Source: Rhodospirillales bacterium
GTDB lineage: Bacteria; Pseudomonadota; Alphaproteobacteria; Rhodospirillales; Defluviicoccaceae
Length of the DNA: 43,620 nucleotides
Assembly (NCBI GenBank): GCA_016793875.1
Contig: JAEULG010000116.1
Coordinates: forward strand, 1 to 43,620
Reading direction: 5' to 3'
This document shows, one piece after another, positions 8,535 through 16,927 of the stretch. Each line of letters begins with the position of its first letter. Position 1 is the stretch's first letter. A program made the position numbers and the translations under genes. The notes beneath the pieces were generated by a model. It ran no database searches. It saw only the letters and a program-made list of their open reading frames with translations, and was not told the DNA's origin.

Positions 8535-10334
8535 TTACAGGCGCTTGATCTCGATGTTGTACTTGCGCAGCGCGTAGCCGACCTGGCGCGGCGTCAGGCC
8601 AAGCAGCCGTGCCGCTTTCGCCTGCACCCAGCCTGCCTTTTCCATCACCCGGACCAGCCGCTCTCGCTGGGGCAGTGCGTCAAGATCGCCAAGATCATCG
8701 ATGGCCCGCCAGTCGGCAACATCGTCACTGTCGTCGATGGTCGGGGCGGGCACCGGCGGCGCTGGCGTTCGTGAGGCCATGCAGCCGCCGCCACCACAGC
8801 CAGGGTGCATCTCGTCATCGCCTGCACCCCCACCGGGGGCGGCTCCGCTGCTGTTGCCGGCGGAATAGGCTGGCTGCGGTGTCAGCAGCATCGTCTGACA
8901 GCGATTGGTCTGGCAGGGCACATCGATCTCGTCGATGACATCCCCCTTGGTCATCGTCGCGACGCGGTGCACGCAGTTCTCGAGTTCGCGCACGTTGCCG
9001 GGGAAGCTGCAGCCGGCAAGTACCGCCAGCCCATTCTCCGAAAACTGCAGGGAGCGCTCGTTTTCGCGATTGAAGGCATCAAGGAAGTGCAGCGCCAGCA
9101 GCGGGATGTCTTCCTTGCGCTCGCGGAGCGAGGGGATGAACACCGGAACAACGTTGATGCGGTAGTAGAGGTCGGCGCGGAAGTCGCCGCGGGCCACCAT
9201 CTCCTCCAGGTTGCGGTTGGTGGCGCAGACGAGGCGGACATCGACCTTAATGGTACGGGTGCCGCCCACCCGTTCGAATTCGCGCTCCTGCAGCACCCGC
9301 AGCAACTTCGCCTGGAACGACGGCGAGACATCGCCGATTTCGTCGAGAAACAGGGTGCCGCCGTCGGCGAGCTCGAAGCGGCCCTTGCGGTCGTGGGTGG
9401 CGCCGGTGAAGGCACCCTTCTCATGGCCGAACAGTTCGGATTCCAGCAGCGAGTCCGGCAGTGCCGCGCAGTTCACCTTGACGTAGGGCTTGTCCTTGCG
9501 CGGTGAGAGGAGGTGGACGGAACGTGCGATCAACTCCTTGCCGGTGCCGCTCTCGCCGCGCAGCACCACGGTGGAGCGGGTCGGCGCCACCAGATGGATC
9601 TGCGCGAACACCTCCTGCATCGGCTTCGAATGACCGACGATGTTATCGATGCTGGCCGGCACCAGGCCGCGCTTGAGGCCGCGGGTCCAGGGGGCGGGCA
9701 GCGCCGGCTTTGACGCATCCTCCGCGGCCTCTTCGCGGCGGTGCAGCTTCACCGTCTGCGCGATCAGGTTGGCGACCATGGTCAGGAAGCGGATGTCCTC
9801 GCCGAAACTGATGGCGGAGTCTTCCGTCCAGACGCGGGCTACGGCAAGGACACCGAACGGGCGGCCGACCGTCTTGATCGGCACGGCGACGAAGGAGACG
9901 CGTTCGTCTTCGAGCGCGCCCGACGCGCCGACGTAGTCCTCCAGCAGCGGATGCTCGGCCACGTCCTCGCTGACGAACGGCATCTGGCCGGAAAGGATGC
10001 GCGAGGCGATCTCCTCCGGAAGGTCGGCTTCGCCCTTCTCGATGGCGCGCGCCGACAGGCATGCCGCTGCCACCACCGATAGGGCACCCTTCTGGTCGAC
10101 GATGGCGACGACGCCGCGGCGCATCTCCAGATAAGAGGACATCAGGTTGAGGACGGCGCGCAGCGAGCTTTCGAGGGTGGTGGTTGCCGTCAGGATCTTG
10201 CTGATTTCATAGATGCCGACCAGGGCCAGGGTCGCAGCACTGGCTCGCTCATGGGCGGCAGTGACGCTGACACTTTCCGCTAAGGACGACCTCTGGGGAG
10301 CAACGGAGGACATCACGTTCATGGTTCGGCCCAT
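8535..10334 (-). CDS. nifA: NifA, sigma-54-dependent activator of nitrogen-fixation genes
   Basis: From ATG 10334 the product is 599 aa; an upstream TTG at 10424 in the same frame would give 629 aa. Order: GAF sensor domain (about 40-200), AAA+ sigma-54 activator domain with Walker A GESGTGKE (260-267) and GAFTGAT (308-314), an interdomain linker, and a C-terminal Fis-type helix-turn-helix containing [19 protein letters not shown]. Cys442-X11-Cys454 at the end of the AAA+ domain and Cys474-X4-Cys479 in the linker match the oxygen-sensitive NifA of alphaproteobacteria. The linker is long and Gly/Cys-rich, with HPGCGGGGC. No nif structural or assembly gene lies in the window, so this is an orphan regulator beside housekeeping genes. 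NifA identity is strong; the start is uncertain because no candidate has a good ribosome site. Confidence 0.94.
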   Translation of the reverse strand: MGRTMNVMSSVAPQRSSLAESVSVTAAHERASAATLALVGIYEISKILTATTTLESSLRAVLNLMSSYLEMRRGVVAIVDQKGALSVVAAACLSARAIEKGEADLPEEIASRILSGQMPFVSEDVAEHPLLEDYVGASGALEDERVSFVAVPIKTVGRPFGVLAVARVWTEDSAISFGEDIRFLTMVANLIAQTVKLHRREEAAEDASKPALPAPWTRGLKRGLVPASIDNIVGHSKPMQEVFAQIHLVAPTRSTVVLRGESGTGKELIARSVHLLSPRKDKPYVKVNCAALPDSLLESELFGHEKGAFTGATHDRKGRFELADGGTLFLDEIGDVSPSFQAKLLRVLQEREFERVGGTRTIKVDVRLVCATNRNLEEMVARGDFRADLYYRINVVPVFIPSLRERKEDIPLLALHFLDAFNRENERSLQFSENGLAVLAGCSFPGNVRELENCVHRVATMTKGDVIDEIDVPCQTNRCQTMLLTPQPAYSAGNSSGAAPGGGAGDDEMHPGCGGGGCMASRTPAPPVPAPTIDDSDDVADWRAIDDLGDLDALPQRERLVRVMEKAGWVQAKAARLLGLTPRQVGYALRKYNIEIKRL

Positions 10335-10438
10335 AGCTGTGGAAACAACAGCATCGACGATCCCCTGAGGACCTCGCTGGTACTGCACATCGGGAACGCC
10401 CGCAGCGTACTCCCGAGACCGCAACTTCGATACCGGGA

Positions 10439-10476
10439 GCCACCGCTTGGAGGATCACGACAAAAAAAGCGGTGGC
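10439..10476. promoter_or_regulatory. 10-bp perfect inverted repeat in the nifA leader
   Basis: GCCACCGCTT at 10439-10448 and its exact complement AAGCGGTGGC at 10467-10476 flank an 18-nt spacer; a 7-base A run spans the spacer/right-arm boundary. The site is just upstream of the possible TTG start and about 105 nt before ATG 10334. It could be an operator or a leader hairpin affecting nifA translation. No known consensus is matched. Confidence 0.35.
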
Positions 10477-10635
10477 CCGCGTTCCGTCATCTGCGTCCTC
10501 AAGCCGACGATATGCAAATAGGGGGCCGAAGGCTCGGCAGCGTCTTGGCGTTTTTCTCCAACATCTTGCGGATTCGCTGCCGACGAGCCTCGCGACGGCG
10601 GTGCCGATTCGGCAAGCATACACCGCAAAGTTGCT

Positions 10636-10655
10636 CAACTCTCGGGCAAGAGTTG
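10636..10655 (-). terminator. Hairpin after the lipoprotein gene
   Basis: CAACTCT and AGAGTTG pair perfectly across a 6-nt loop, starting 7 nt after the stop of the minus-strand lipoprotein gene. The second arm can also pair with CAACT immediately downstream (AGTTG-AG-CAACT), so two mutually exclusive stems are possible. No U run is present, so this is a weak terminator or attenuator candidate between the lipoprotein gene and nifA. Confidence 0.3.
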
Positions 10656-10661
10656 TGGAAC

Positions 10662-11339
10662 CTACGGCAGGAAGCTCCATGTCGCGGCATCGAAGACCTT
10701 CCAGCCGGCCGGGTCGAGCCGTCCGAACAAGCCACTCAGCCCAAACCGCTCGTCGTAGAAGGCGTAGTCGAGGAGGCCGGGGTCAACCGGCTTCCCCTGC
10801 CGCCAGCGCACGACGTCTGCGGCAGCGCGTTCCGCGACATCGGCGATGACGTCATCGAGATAGACCGGGCTCCAGTGGGCGGCGTATCCGGTCCCATCCG
10901 GGTTGTGCGCCTCCTCCACGAATGCGGCGAGGCGGGAGCCCGCCGCATCGTGGATGGCGAGCCGGACCCGCAGCCTCGGCGCGCCGGCGAAGCCGGCAAG
11001 AAAGCGCAGCGCCTCGGAGCCGTCGCCGATGCGGTGGACGTGGCTGGTTAGAGTTACGGCATCCGGCGGCAGCGGCTGGAGGGGCGCCGTCAACACGCGC
11101 TCGAAGGCACCGGTCCGGCGCAACCGTTCGATCAGCAAGCGGCGGAAGCGGCGCACCTCCCGCTCATGGTTGGCATCGTCGGCGATGACATCGCCGACCA
11201 CCAGCGTCGAGACATTCTCCTGAGGAGGGTCCTCCTGCTGAACCACGCGGGAGTGGACGCATCCGGCGAGGGCGATAATGCCAAGCAGCAGAGCGGAAGC
11301 AGCGCGCGTCCGGAGCCAGATCATCGGCGACAAGCCCAT
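10662..11339 (-). CDS. Lipoprotein, DUF4410-like
   Basis: A 225-residue predicted lipoprotein starting at ATG 11339. A basic start (WLRTRAAS) and a hydrophobic stretch lead to the lipobox LAGC. The mature part has a TLVVGDVIAD strand, a helical segment and a G-S-x-A-x-R-F-x-x-G-F-A-G-A-P-R-L-R-V-R pattern that resembles DUF4410-type lipoproteins. An in-frame ATG at 11324 is an alternative start. The frame is open further upstream to 11744, but that part overlaps the next gene in antisense style and is not credible. Function is unknown, and no partner gene is evident nearby. Membrane attachment is well supported; the family call is tentative. Confidence 0.7.
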   Translation of the reverse strand: MGLSPMIWLRTRAASALLLGIIALAGCVHSRVVQQEDPPQENVSTLVVGDVIADDANHEREVRRFRRLLIERLRRTGAFERVLTAPLQPLPPDAVTLTSHVHRIGDGSEALRFLAGFAGAPRLRVRLAIHDAAGSRLAAFVEEAHNPDGTGYAAHWSPVYLDDVIADVAERAAADVVRWRQGKPVDPGLLDYAFYDERFGLSGLFGRLDPAGWKVFDAATWSFLP

Positions 11340-11407
11340 CAGGATCGATGATATTACCCTGTTTGGGCCATGCTGGCAAGCCGCCGCCGCGTCGGCCGCC
11401 GTTGACG

Positions 11408-11998
11408 CTATAGCCTCTGCAGGGTTCGTTCGACCTTGGCGACGAAACGCGTGCGGCTGCTGGCGGTCGCCCTGTCCATGTTGTATCGGGCGAGGTACAC
11501 GTGTCGCGCTCTCGGCCTCAGCAGGCGGCCGAGCCCACGGGTCAGCACCCGCTTGCCGGGATCGCGCATCCACATCTTGATGAACCACCGCGGCGAGCCA
11601 TAGGTGGTGATCACCACAAGGACCCGGATGTGCCCCAGCCGCCGACGGATAAGGCCGCCGCGTCCGTCGAGATCGAACGCGACCCCGGGGATCCAGACCC
11701 GGTCGAAGTAGCCTTTCAAAATTGCCGGCATACCGTACCACCACGTCGGAAAGACCAGCACCAGCCCTTCCGCCCAGCGAAGTTGTGCGACGTAGTCGGC
11801 GATGCCCTCGTTGCCGGCGGCCGGTGTCTCGTAGCCTACCCGTTCCTCCCGGCTCAGCGCCGGCTGGAAAGCCTCGGCGTAAAGATCGGTGACATGCACG
11901 TCATGGCCGCCCTGACGCAGCGCCCGGGTGGCCGTATCGCGCAAGGCGGAGCAGAAGCTGCCCTCCACCGGGTGGGCGTAGATGAGTTGAACACGCAT
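11408..11998 (-). CDS. NAD(P)H-dependent quinone reductase-like flavoprotein
   Basis: The 196-aa product has the flavodoxin-like fold of the NQO1/MdaB/KefF family, which use FAD or FMN for two-electron reduction of quinones or other acceptors. Visible family features are the N-terminal strand and loop YAHPVEGSFCSAL, the central LVLVFPTWWYGMPAILKGYFDRVWIPG and the later TTYGSP. The start is ATG 11998. Without a KefB/KefC-type antiporter nearby there is no reason to call it KefF. Cytoplasmic or membrane-associated. The substrate cannot be told from the sequence. Confidence 0.85.
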   Translation of the reverse strand: MRVQLIYAHPVEGSFCSALRDTATRALRQGGHDVHVTDLYAEAFQPALSREERVGYETPAAGNEGIADYVAQLRWAEGLVLVFPTWWYGMPAILKGYFDRVWIPGVAFDLDGRGGLIRRRLGHIRVLVVITTYGSPRWFIKMWMRDPGKRVLTRGLGRLLRPRARHVYLARYNMDRATASSRTRFVAKVERTLQRL

Positions 11999-12066
11999 CG
12001 GGCAACCCCCTTCGCCGGCAGGACCGCGGCCCGTTGTCGCAGGATGCCCTGGTTCGCGGCAGCCCG

Positions 12067-12513
12067 TCAGTCGAGGAAAAGGCGGTAGCGGACGAAATCG
12101 TCGGCCGCCGCAAACTTGTCATACAGCCGCCGGGCGGTGGCGTTGCTGGCGCGAGTGTGCCAGTAGAGATGCGACCAGCCGAGTGCCCTGCCGCGGTCGA
12201 TGAGATCCTGGATCAGCGCGGTGCCGACGCCGGCGGCGCGGGCCGGGGGATCGACAAACAGGTCCTCCAGGTAGCATACCGGGGCGCCGGTCCAGGTACC
12301 GAGGTGGTGCACACAGATGGAAAACCCGGCGATGATGCCGTCGTCCATCTCGGCCAGCCGGCAGGCCAGCGGCACGCCGCTGTCCAGCACACGGCGCCAG
12401 GTGACATCGGTCACCGCCGCCGGCACGTCTGCCTCATAGAAGGCGACGTAGCGGCTCCACAGGCGGCGCCATGCCTTCTCGTCGGCGGCCGTTGCGTTGC
12501 GGATGACGATCAA
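12067..12513 (-). CDS. GNAT-family N-acetyltransferase
   Basis: A 148-residue single-domain GNAT protein that should use acetyl-CoA. The acetyl-CoA-binding region reads CYLEDLFVDPPARAAGVGTA followed by LIQDLIDRGRALGW, a good match to the R/Q-x-x-G-x-G/A motif, and the ending SHLYWHTRASNATARRLYDKF is typical. It resembles the small GNATs that acetylate polyamines or amino-acid-like molecules, but the acceptor cannot be predicted. It stands alone on the minus strand, separated from its neighbours by about 60 nt on each side. Confidence 0.85.
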   Translation of the reverse strand: MIVIRNATAADEKAWRRLWSRYVAFYEADVPAAVTDVTWRRVLDSGVPLACRLAEMDDGIIAGFSICVHHLGTWTGAPVCYLEDLFVDPPARAAGVGTALIQDLIDRGRALGWSHLYWHTRASNATARRLYDKFAAADDFVRYRLFLD

Positions 12514-12573
12514 GGCAGAGCGGTGGCCGTCCCGGCCCGGCCGCGAGCCAGCGGAGGACGGCGGCCGGTCCGG

Positions 12574-13344
12574 CTACTCGTGCAGGCGGTAGACAATATC
12601 GGTGCCCTTCTTCCTCACCATGGCGGCCAGCCAGCGCCCGCTGGCGTCATAGGCGACCCAGCCCTCGGTGACGCCGGTCACCTCGTAGCGGCTGGTCTCC
12701 ACCGGCTTGCCTGCGACAGGCACCTTCAGCGTGTCGGTTCCCAGCAGTTGCTGCGGCTTGACCCGCCCGCGCTGCGGGTCGATGAGCTGAGTCTGCCGAG
12801 CGATCGACGGCGTCCAGTAGCTCGCGACCATGATGTCGGCCGGCGCCAGTTCGGTGCCCTTGCGGTGGGTGACGCTAAAGCCGTCGACGGTGGCATGGCC
12901 GGAGACGAAAAACTCGCTGTCGTCGTCCGTCGTCTTACTCTCGAAGGTGTGCAGACGGCCTTCGCGCCAGTGCTCGGTGCTGTCGTGGCGGAAGACGAAA
13001 ACAGTGACGCCGAGCAGCCGGACGGCGATGTCGATCCGCGTGCGCACCGAGAAATCGTTGATGCTGCCCTGGAAATCGACCTGATGGCTGCCGATGGGAT
13101 CGTTGCCGCGCAGGACATCGAAGCGCACGGCCGGCGGGAGGGAGGCGGGCAGGCGGCTCGGCACCGGCGCGGCCGTTGCACCGCCGCACGCGGCCGCCGG
13201 CAGCAGCAGGGTGCCGGTTGCAAGGACGCCGCCGGCTAGGCCGCGCAACGCCTGCCGTCGGCTCAGGGCTGCGAGATCTCTCTCCCGCTCCCGACCGGCG
13301 GCTGTCTGGTCTCGCAGTGAAGGAAACATGCTTCGTGTATCCAT
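12574..13344 (-). CDS. Tat-exported protein, DUF6134-like
   Basis: From ATG 13344 the product has 256 residues. An N-terminal region contains SRRQALRGLAGG followed by a hydrophobic stretch and A-A-A-C-G-G, which fits a twin-arginine signal; the cysteine could make it a lipoprotein. The mature part looks beta-rich, with R-F-D-V-L-R-G-N-D-P-I-G near its start and H-W-R-E-G-R-L-H-T-F-E-S-K-T later, as in DUF6134-type periplasmic proteins. An in-frame ATG at 13329 is the alternative start; the frame reaches 13449 but only through a TTG. Role unknown. It is divergent from the cupin gene across about 190 nt. Confidence 0.7.
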   Translation of the reverse strand: MDTRSMFPSLRDQTAAGRERERDLAALSRRQALRGLAGGVLATGTLLLPAAACGGATAAPVPSRLPASLPPAVRFDVLRGNDPIGSHQVDFQGSINDFSVRTRIDIAVRLLGVTVFVFRHDSTEHWREGRLHTFESKTTDDDSEFFVSGHATVDGFSVTHRKGTELAPADIMVASYWTPSIARQTQLIDPQRGRVKPQQLLGTDTLKVPVAGKPVETSRYEVTGVTEGWVAYDASGRWLAAMVRKKGTDIVYRLHE

Positions 13345-13537
13345 GGCAGCAACGAGCGGGGCGTTGTCGGGGATGGACCTGAGGTAGCGACAGAGCACCA
13401 GCAAGTCGAGCCCGAAGCCACCTGGAATTCGAGAACACGACACTGGCAAGCTCTCAGCGGCATGCTAGAGTGATGCTGCCATTGAATTCCCGCACGCGAT
13501 GCGCCAGTTCGAGCATGGTCGTACCTACGAGGTCGTG

Positions 13538-13801
13538 ATGAAGATCAGGGTCGAGAAGCCGACACCGGCGGATATCGCCGCCTTCGCCGGTTGCCCCACC
13601 TGGGACACGGAACCGTCGGTGTTCGACTGGGCGAACGACGCGGCTGAAACCTGCTATCTGCTCCGTGGCGATGATCGGGTGGTGACGGTCGGCGGCGGAG
13701 TAGCAGAGTTCGGCGCAGGCGACATGGTCACTTTTCCTGCCGGCCTCAGATGTACTTGGGAGGTTCGGACGCCTGTACAGAAGCACTACCGCTTAGGCTG
13801 A
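13538..13801 (+). CDS. Small cupin-domain protein
   Basis: The product has 87 residues from ATG 13538, which has GAGG about 6 nt upstream; an earlier ATG at 13499 would add 13 residues that are not family-like. The sequence MKIRVEKPTPADI, a W-D-T-E-P-S-V-F-D-W segment, then CYLLRGDDRVVT and FGAGDMVTFPAGLRCTWEV match the short single-domain cupins related to the ureidoglycine-aminohydrolase-like group (DUF861). It is probably a small beta-barrel; enzymatic function is unknown. It ends only 4 nt before cobD, suggesting co-transcription. Confidence 0.8.
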   Translation: MKIRVEKPTPADIAAFAGCPTWDTEPSVFDWANDAAETCYLLRGDDRVVTVGGGVAEFGAGDMVTFPAGLRCTWEVRTPVQKHYRLG

Positions 13802-13805
13802 ACGG

Positions 13806-14888
13806 ATGGGTTCCGACCCCAGCGTCCTGCCGCTATCGGAGCACGGCGGCGAGGTGGACGCGGCCGCTGAACTTTACGGTATCACCCGCGACCGCTGGCT
13901 GGATCTCTCCACCGGCATTAATCCCCACGCTTATCCCGTGCCGGAACTGGCGCGCGACTACTGGCGGCGGCTGCCGGATGCTTCCCTCTACGCATGGCTG
14001 CGTGAGTCGGCAGCGGCGTGCTACGGGGTTCCTGATCCGTCAGCGGTGGTGCCGGCGGGCGGATCGCAGAGCATCATCCAGCTGCTTCCCCGACTGCTGC
14101 CGCCGCGGCGGGTGGTGATCGTGACGCCGACATATCGCGAGCACGCCGCATGCTGGGCGGCGGCGGGCCATCGGGTTGCCGAGATCACGGGCATCGAGGA
14201 GATTCCCGACGATGCCGAGGTCGTGGTCGTTGCCAACCCCAACAACCCGGACGGCCGCCAGTGCAACCCGGAAGCGCTGCTGCGGCTGTCGGAGGGGCGG
14301 CTGCTGGTTGTCGACGAGGCATTCGCCGACGTTTGCCCGGAGATCAGCCTTGCCCGCCATGTTGGCTGCAGCGATCTGCTGGTGCTGCGTTCGTTCGGCA
14401 AGTTTTTTGGTCTCGCGGGCCTTCGCCTCGGTTTCGCGCTTGCCGGCGGTCCGCTGGCGGAGCAGTTGCGCCGGGGCATTGGGCCATGGGCGGTGAGTGG
14501 CCCGGCGGCGGTCGTGGGGGCGCTAGCATTGGCAGACGAGGCCTGGGTGCGCGCCACCCGCGTGCGGTTGACTGCCGCGGCGGGCCGCCTCGACGGTCTC
14601 CTGCTGCGGGCCGGCCTCGATATCATCGGCGGTACCACGCTGTTCCGGCTCATCGAGCACGGCCGTGCGGCGGAGTTGTTCGAGACGCTGGCGCAGGCTG
14701 CGGTGTTGGTCCGGCGCTTCGCTGAAGAGCCGCACCGGCTGCGCTTCGGGCTTCCTGCCGACGACGTCGCCTTCACCCGCCTTGCGGAGGCGCTGGCGCA
14801 GTGGCGGCCGCAGCCGGCGCCACCGCAGGTCGGCTCCACTACGCCGGCGCGGCGGGCAGCCCGTGTCGGCGGCGGCAAGCTGCGCTGA
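13806..14888 (+). CDS. cobD: L-threonine-O-3-phosphate decarboxylase (CobD/CobC type)
   Basis: This PLP enzyme (360 aa) makes (R)-1-amino-2-propanol phosphate, the linker of the cobalamin nucleotide loop. It has an aminotransferase class I/II fold: H-G-G-E at 13-16, LDLSTGINPHAYPVP at 33-47, ANPNNPDG at 143-150, VVDEAFADV at 168-176 and the PLP lysine Lys199 in RSFGKFFGLAGLRLG. The early HGG-x7-YG and the LD-x-STGINP motif separate it from histidinol-phosphate aminotransferase. The C-terminal 25 residues are a low-complexity Ala/Arg tail. No other cobalamin gene or B12 riboswitch is visible near it. Confidence 0.88.
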   Translation: MGSDPSVLPLSEHGGEVDAAAELYGITRDRWLDLSTGINPHAYPVPELARDYWRRLPDASLYAWLRESAAACYGVPDPSAVVPAGGSQSIIQLLPRLLPPRRVVIVTPTYREHAACWAAAGHRVAEITGIEEIPDDAEVVVVANPNNPDGRQCNPEALLRLSEGRLLVVDEAFADVCPEISLARHVGCSDLLVLRSFGKFFGLAGLRLGFALAGGPLAEQLRRGIGPWAVSGPAAVVGALALADEAWVRATRVRLTAAAGRLDGLLLRAGLDIIGGTTLFRLIEHGRAAELFETLAQAAVLVRRFAEEPHRLRFGLPADDVAFTRLAEALAQWRPQPAPPQVGSTTPARRAARVGGGKLR

Positions 14889-14924
14889 CGGCGATCGGCC
14901 GACACCATCCAGCGCCGATCGCCG
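14889..14924 (+). terminator. Strong hairpin directly after the cobD stop
   Basis: CGGCGATCGGC (14889-14899) and GCCGATCGCCG (14914-14924) are a perfect 11-bp inverted repeat with a 14-nt loop, starting at the base after the cobD stop codon. There is no T run, so it is either a U-less terminator or an mRNA 3'-end stabiliser. It lies between convergent cobD and the minus-strand lipoprotein gene and could serve both. Confidence 0.45.
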
Positions 14925-15004
14925 AAGGGGCGCCTGGGTGTGGCCTGGCATCGGCCGTCACGCGATCAACACGCCTTATCGGGATTGTGCGTCGCCGACG
15001 GTGG

Positions 15005-15376
15005 TCAATCCGCCCTTGACGGCGGCACCGCCGGCTGGCCGGCGTGCTCCGTTTTCGGCGCCCGTCCGAGTTCGCGCTGGATGCCGGGATAGGGATCGGC
15101 GGTGGGGTAGCAGGTGGCCTCGCCGAGCGTCGGATAGCAGTGCACGGCCAGTTCGATTTCCGGTTGGTCCTCTGCGCAGTAGGTCATTCCGTGCTGCTTG
15201 CGGACGAGCGAGCAGTCCTTGCCGCTGACCAGCGAATAGACGTGGTCGATCGGGGTTTTGCCGGTGGCGGCGATGGCACCGGCGGCAAGCCCGACCGCGC
15301 AGCCGCCGGGGAGCACAGCCGCCAGGAGCACAACAGCAAGGCGGGTCGCAATCTTGGGAAGAGAGGTGCGGGGCAT
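15005..15376 (-). CDS. Small Cys-containing lipoprotein
   Basis: A 123-residue protein from ATG 15376 with a basic N-terminus, a hydrophobic core and the lipobox-like LPGGC, so it is probably a lipoprotein of the inner or outer membrane. The mature part has the sequence VSGKDCSLVRKQHGMTYCAE and further Cys-Tyr-Pro pairs. I recall similar G-K-D-C-S-x-V-R sequences in short uncharacterised alphaproteobacterial lipoproteins. The even number of cysteines after the lipid site would fit disulfides in the periplasm. Function unknown. It is divergent from the thioredoxin-fold gene across about 170 nt. Confidence 0.7.
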   Translation of the reverse strand: MPRTSLPKIATRLAVVLLAAVLPGGCAVGLAAGAIAATGKTPIDHVYSLVSGKDCSLVRKQHGMTYCAEDQPEIELAVHCYPTLGEATCYPTADPYPGIQRELGRAPKTEHAGQPAVPPSRAD

Positions 15377-15547
15377 TGCCAGGAAATCGTGCTGCTCTAT
15401 GGTCGCTCCCGTTATCGCTCCGGCCGGTAAAGACGCGGCTAACGTGACCGTGAACCAGCGTTACCGATGACGCCGGTTGATCCCGGCCGCCGGCCTCGGC
15501 TAGCACGTCGGCAAGAGCACGGGCGAAAGACTGACGAAGAGGTTGCG

Positions 15548-16102
15548 ATGGCAGTGCAGACACCGATCTGCGACTTCGGCTGGCGGGCGCCGGACTTCGC
15601 GCTCGCCGACCCGGAAGGGCGGCAGTATTCCCTGGCCGACGTTCGCGGCAGCAAGGGCACGCTGGTGATGTTCATCTGCAATCACTGCCCCTACGTGCGT
15701 GCGGTGGCGGACGGAATCGCCCGTGATGCGCGCGAGTTGCAGCAGCGCGGCATCGGCGTCGTCGCCATCATGGCCAACGACTACCAGCGCTATCCCGACG
15801 ACGCGCCGGCGAAGATGCTGGCGTTCGCGCGCAGCCACGGCTTTACCTTCCCTTACGTGGTCGATGAGACACAGGCCGTGGCGCGCGCCTACGACGCCGT
15901 GTGCACGCCGGACTTTTTTGGCTTCAACGCCGGCCTTGAGTTGCAGTATCGCGGCCGGCTGGACTCGTCGGGAATGCAGGCGAAGCCGGACGCGCGCCGC
16001 GAGTTGCTGGAGGCGATGATCGCCATTGCCGCGACGGGCAGCGGCCCGCGTGAACAGCTCGCCAGCATCGGCTGCTCGATCAAATGGCGGGAAGTGGCCT
16101 GA
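15548..16102 (+). CDS. Thioredoxin-fold peroxiredoxin-like protein (AhpC/TSA family)
   Basis: The 184-aa product starts at ATG 15548 behind AAGAGG. It begins MAVQTPICDFGWRAPDFALADP and carries a thioredoxin-type Cys44-Asn-His-Cys47 (ICNHCPYV) after the first strand, then D-E-T-Q-A-V-A-R-A-Y and V-C-T-P-D-F-F-G-F, the cis-Pro region. This is the YchN/resA-like cytoplasmic group usually annotated as thioredoxin family protein. There is no signal peptide, so it probably acts in the cytoplasm as a thiol oxidoreductase or peroxidase. The specific substrate is unknown. Confidence 0.85.
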   Translation: MAVQTPICDFGWRAPDFALADPEGRQYSLADVRGSKGTLVMFICNHCPYVRAVADGIARDARELQQRGIGVVAIMANDYQRYPDDAPAKMLAFARSHGFTFPYVVDETQAVARAYDAVCTPDFFGFNAGLELQYRGRLDSSGMQAKPDARRELLEAMIAIAATGSGPREQLASIGCSIKWREVA

Positions 16103-16211
16103 GGACGCGGTATGTTGCCCTGCGCGTAGATTTGTCACCGCGGGGGCGAGTGCGTATGCTGAAGACTTCTCATAAGCCGGCAAACGCCGCGGCATTCTCC
16201 GGAACGGGTCA

Positions 16212-16880
16212 ATGAGCAATCTTTCTCACGAGAGCCTGCTGCGCGAAATCGACGAGGACCTCCGCCGGGAGCGTTACGGTGAGCTGTGGCGGCGGTTCGG
16301 CATCTACATCGTCGCCGCCATCGTCGCGTTGCTGGTGGGCGTCGCCGGCTACCAGTTCTGGCAGTACCGGATCCGCTCGGCGCATCAGGACGCCTCGGCG
16401 CGCCTCCTCTCAGCCACGGCGCTGGTGGAGACCGACCGGGCGGCGGCCGAGCGCGAACTGGCGGCGCTGGCCGGAGACGGGCCAGCCGGGTTGGCGGTGC
16501 TGGCAGGGTTGCGCCAGGCGGCGCTCCTCGCCGAAAGCGGCGATGTTCTGGCCGCCCGGGCAGCATACCAGCAGGTGCAGCGAACGGCCGGCAATCCGCT
16601 TTACCGCGACCTGGCGGTGGTGCGGGAGGCGATGCTGGCATTGCAGGCGGAGGCGGTGCCCCTGGATGCCGACGCCATCGCCGCGAAGCTTGAACCGCTG
16701 AAGGCGGAGGCGAACCCCTGGCGGTTTTCGGCGCAGGAGTTGAGCGCGGTCCTGGCCTCGCGCACCGGCCAGATCGCCGACGCGCGCGCCTTGCTGAATG
16801 GACTGGTCGCTAACCAGCAGGTGCCGCCCGACATGCGCGAACGGGCGCAGCAGCTGTTGACGCAGCTGCCCGAGAGCTGA
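16212..16880 (+). CDS. YfgM-like tetratricopeptide membrane protein
   Basis: The 222-residue product has a short cytoplasmic N-terminus (FLREID-type start: LLREIDEDLRRERYGELWRR), one transmembrane segment around 31-48 and a periplasmic helical TPR region rich in Ala. This layout, and its place directly before bamB and der, match YfgM and its alphaproteobacterial relatives. YfgM is an ancillary partner of the SecYEG translocon and periplasmic chaperones in Escherichia coli. The start is ATG 16212. Membership is well supported; the biochemical role is inferred from the family. Confidence 0.85.
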   Translation: MSNLSHESLLREIDEDLRRERYGELWRRFGIYIVAAIVALLVGVAGYQFWQYRIRSAHQDASARLLSATALVETDRAAAERELAALAGDGPAGLAVLAGLRQAALLAESGDVLAARAAYQQVQRTAGNPLYRDLAVVREAMLALQAEAVPLDADAIAAKLEPLKAEANPWRFSAQELSAVLASRTGQIADARALLNGLVANQQVPPDMRERAQQLLTQLPES

Positions 16881-16927
16881 CGGAGCAGGATCAGGCCGAA
16901 ACAAATCCAATCAACGGATCGACGGGT

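Noticed and set aside
10592..10605. GG-N10-GC on the minus strand upstream of nifA as a sigma-54 promoter
   Set aside because: Only the GG and GC spacing and part of the -24 box match; the -12 box reads TCGC and such matches are frequent at this GC content.
13345..13805. Possible cobalamin riboswitch before cobD
   Set aside because: No B12-box-like sequence is seen, and cobD follows the cupin gene by only 4 nt.
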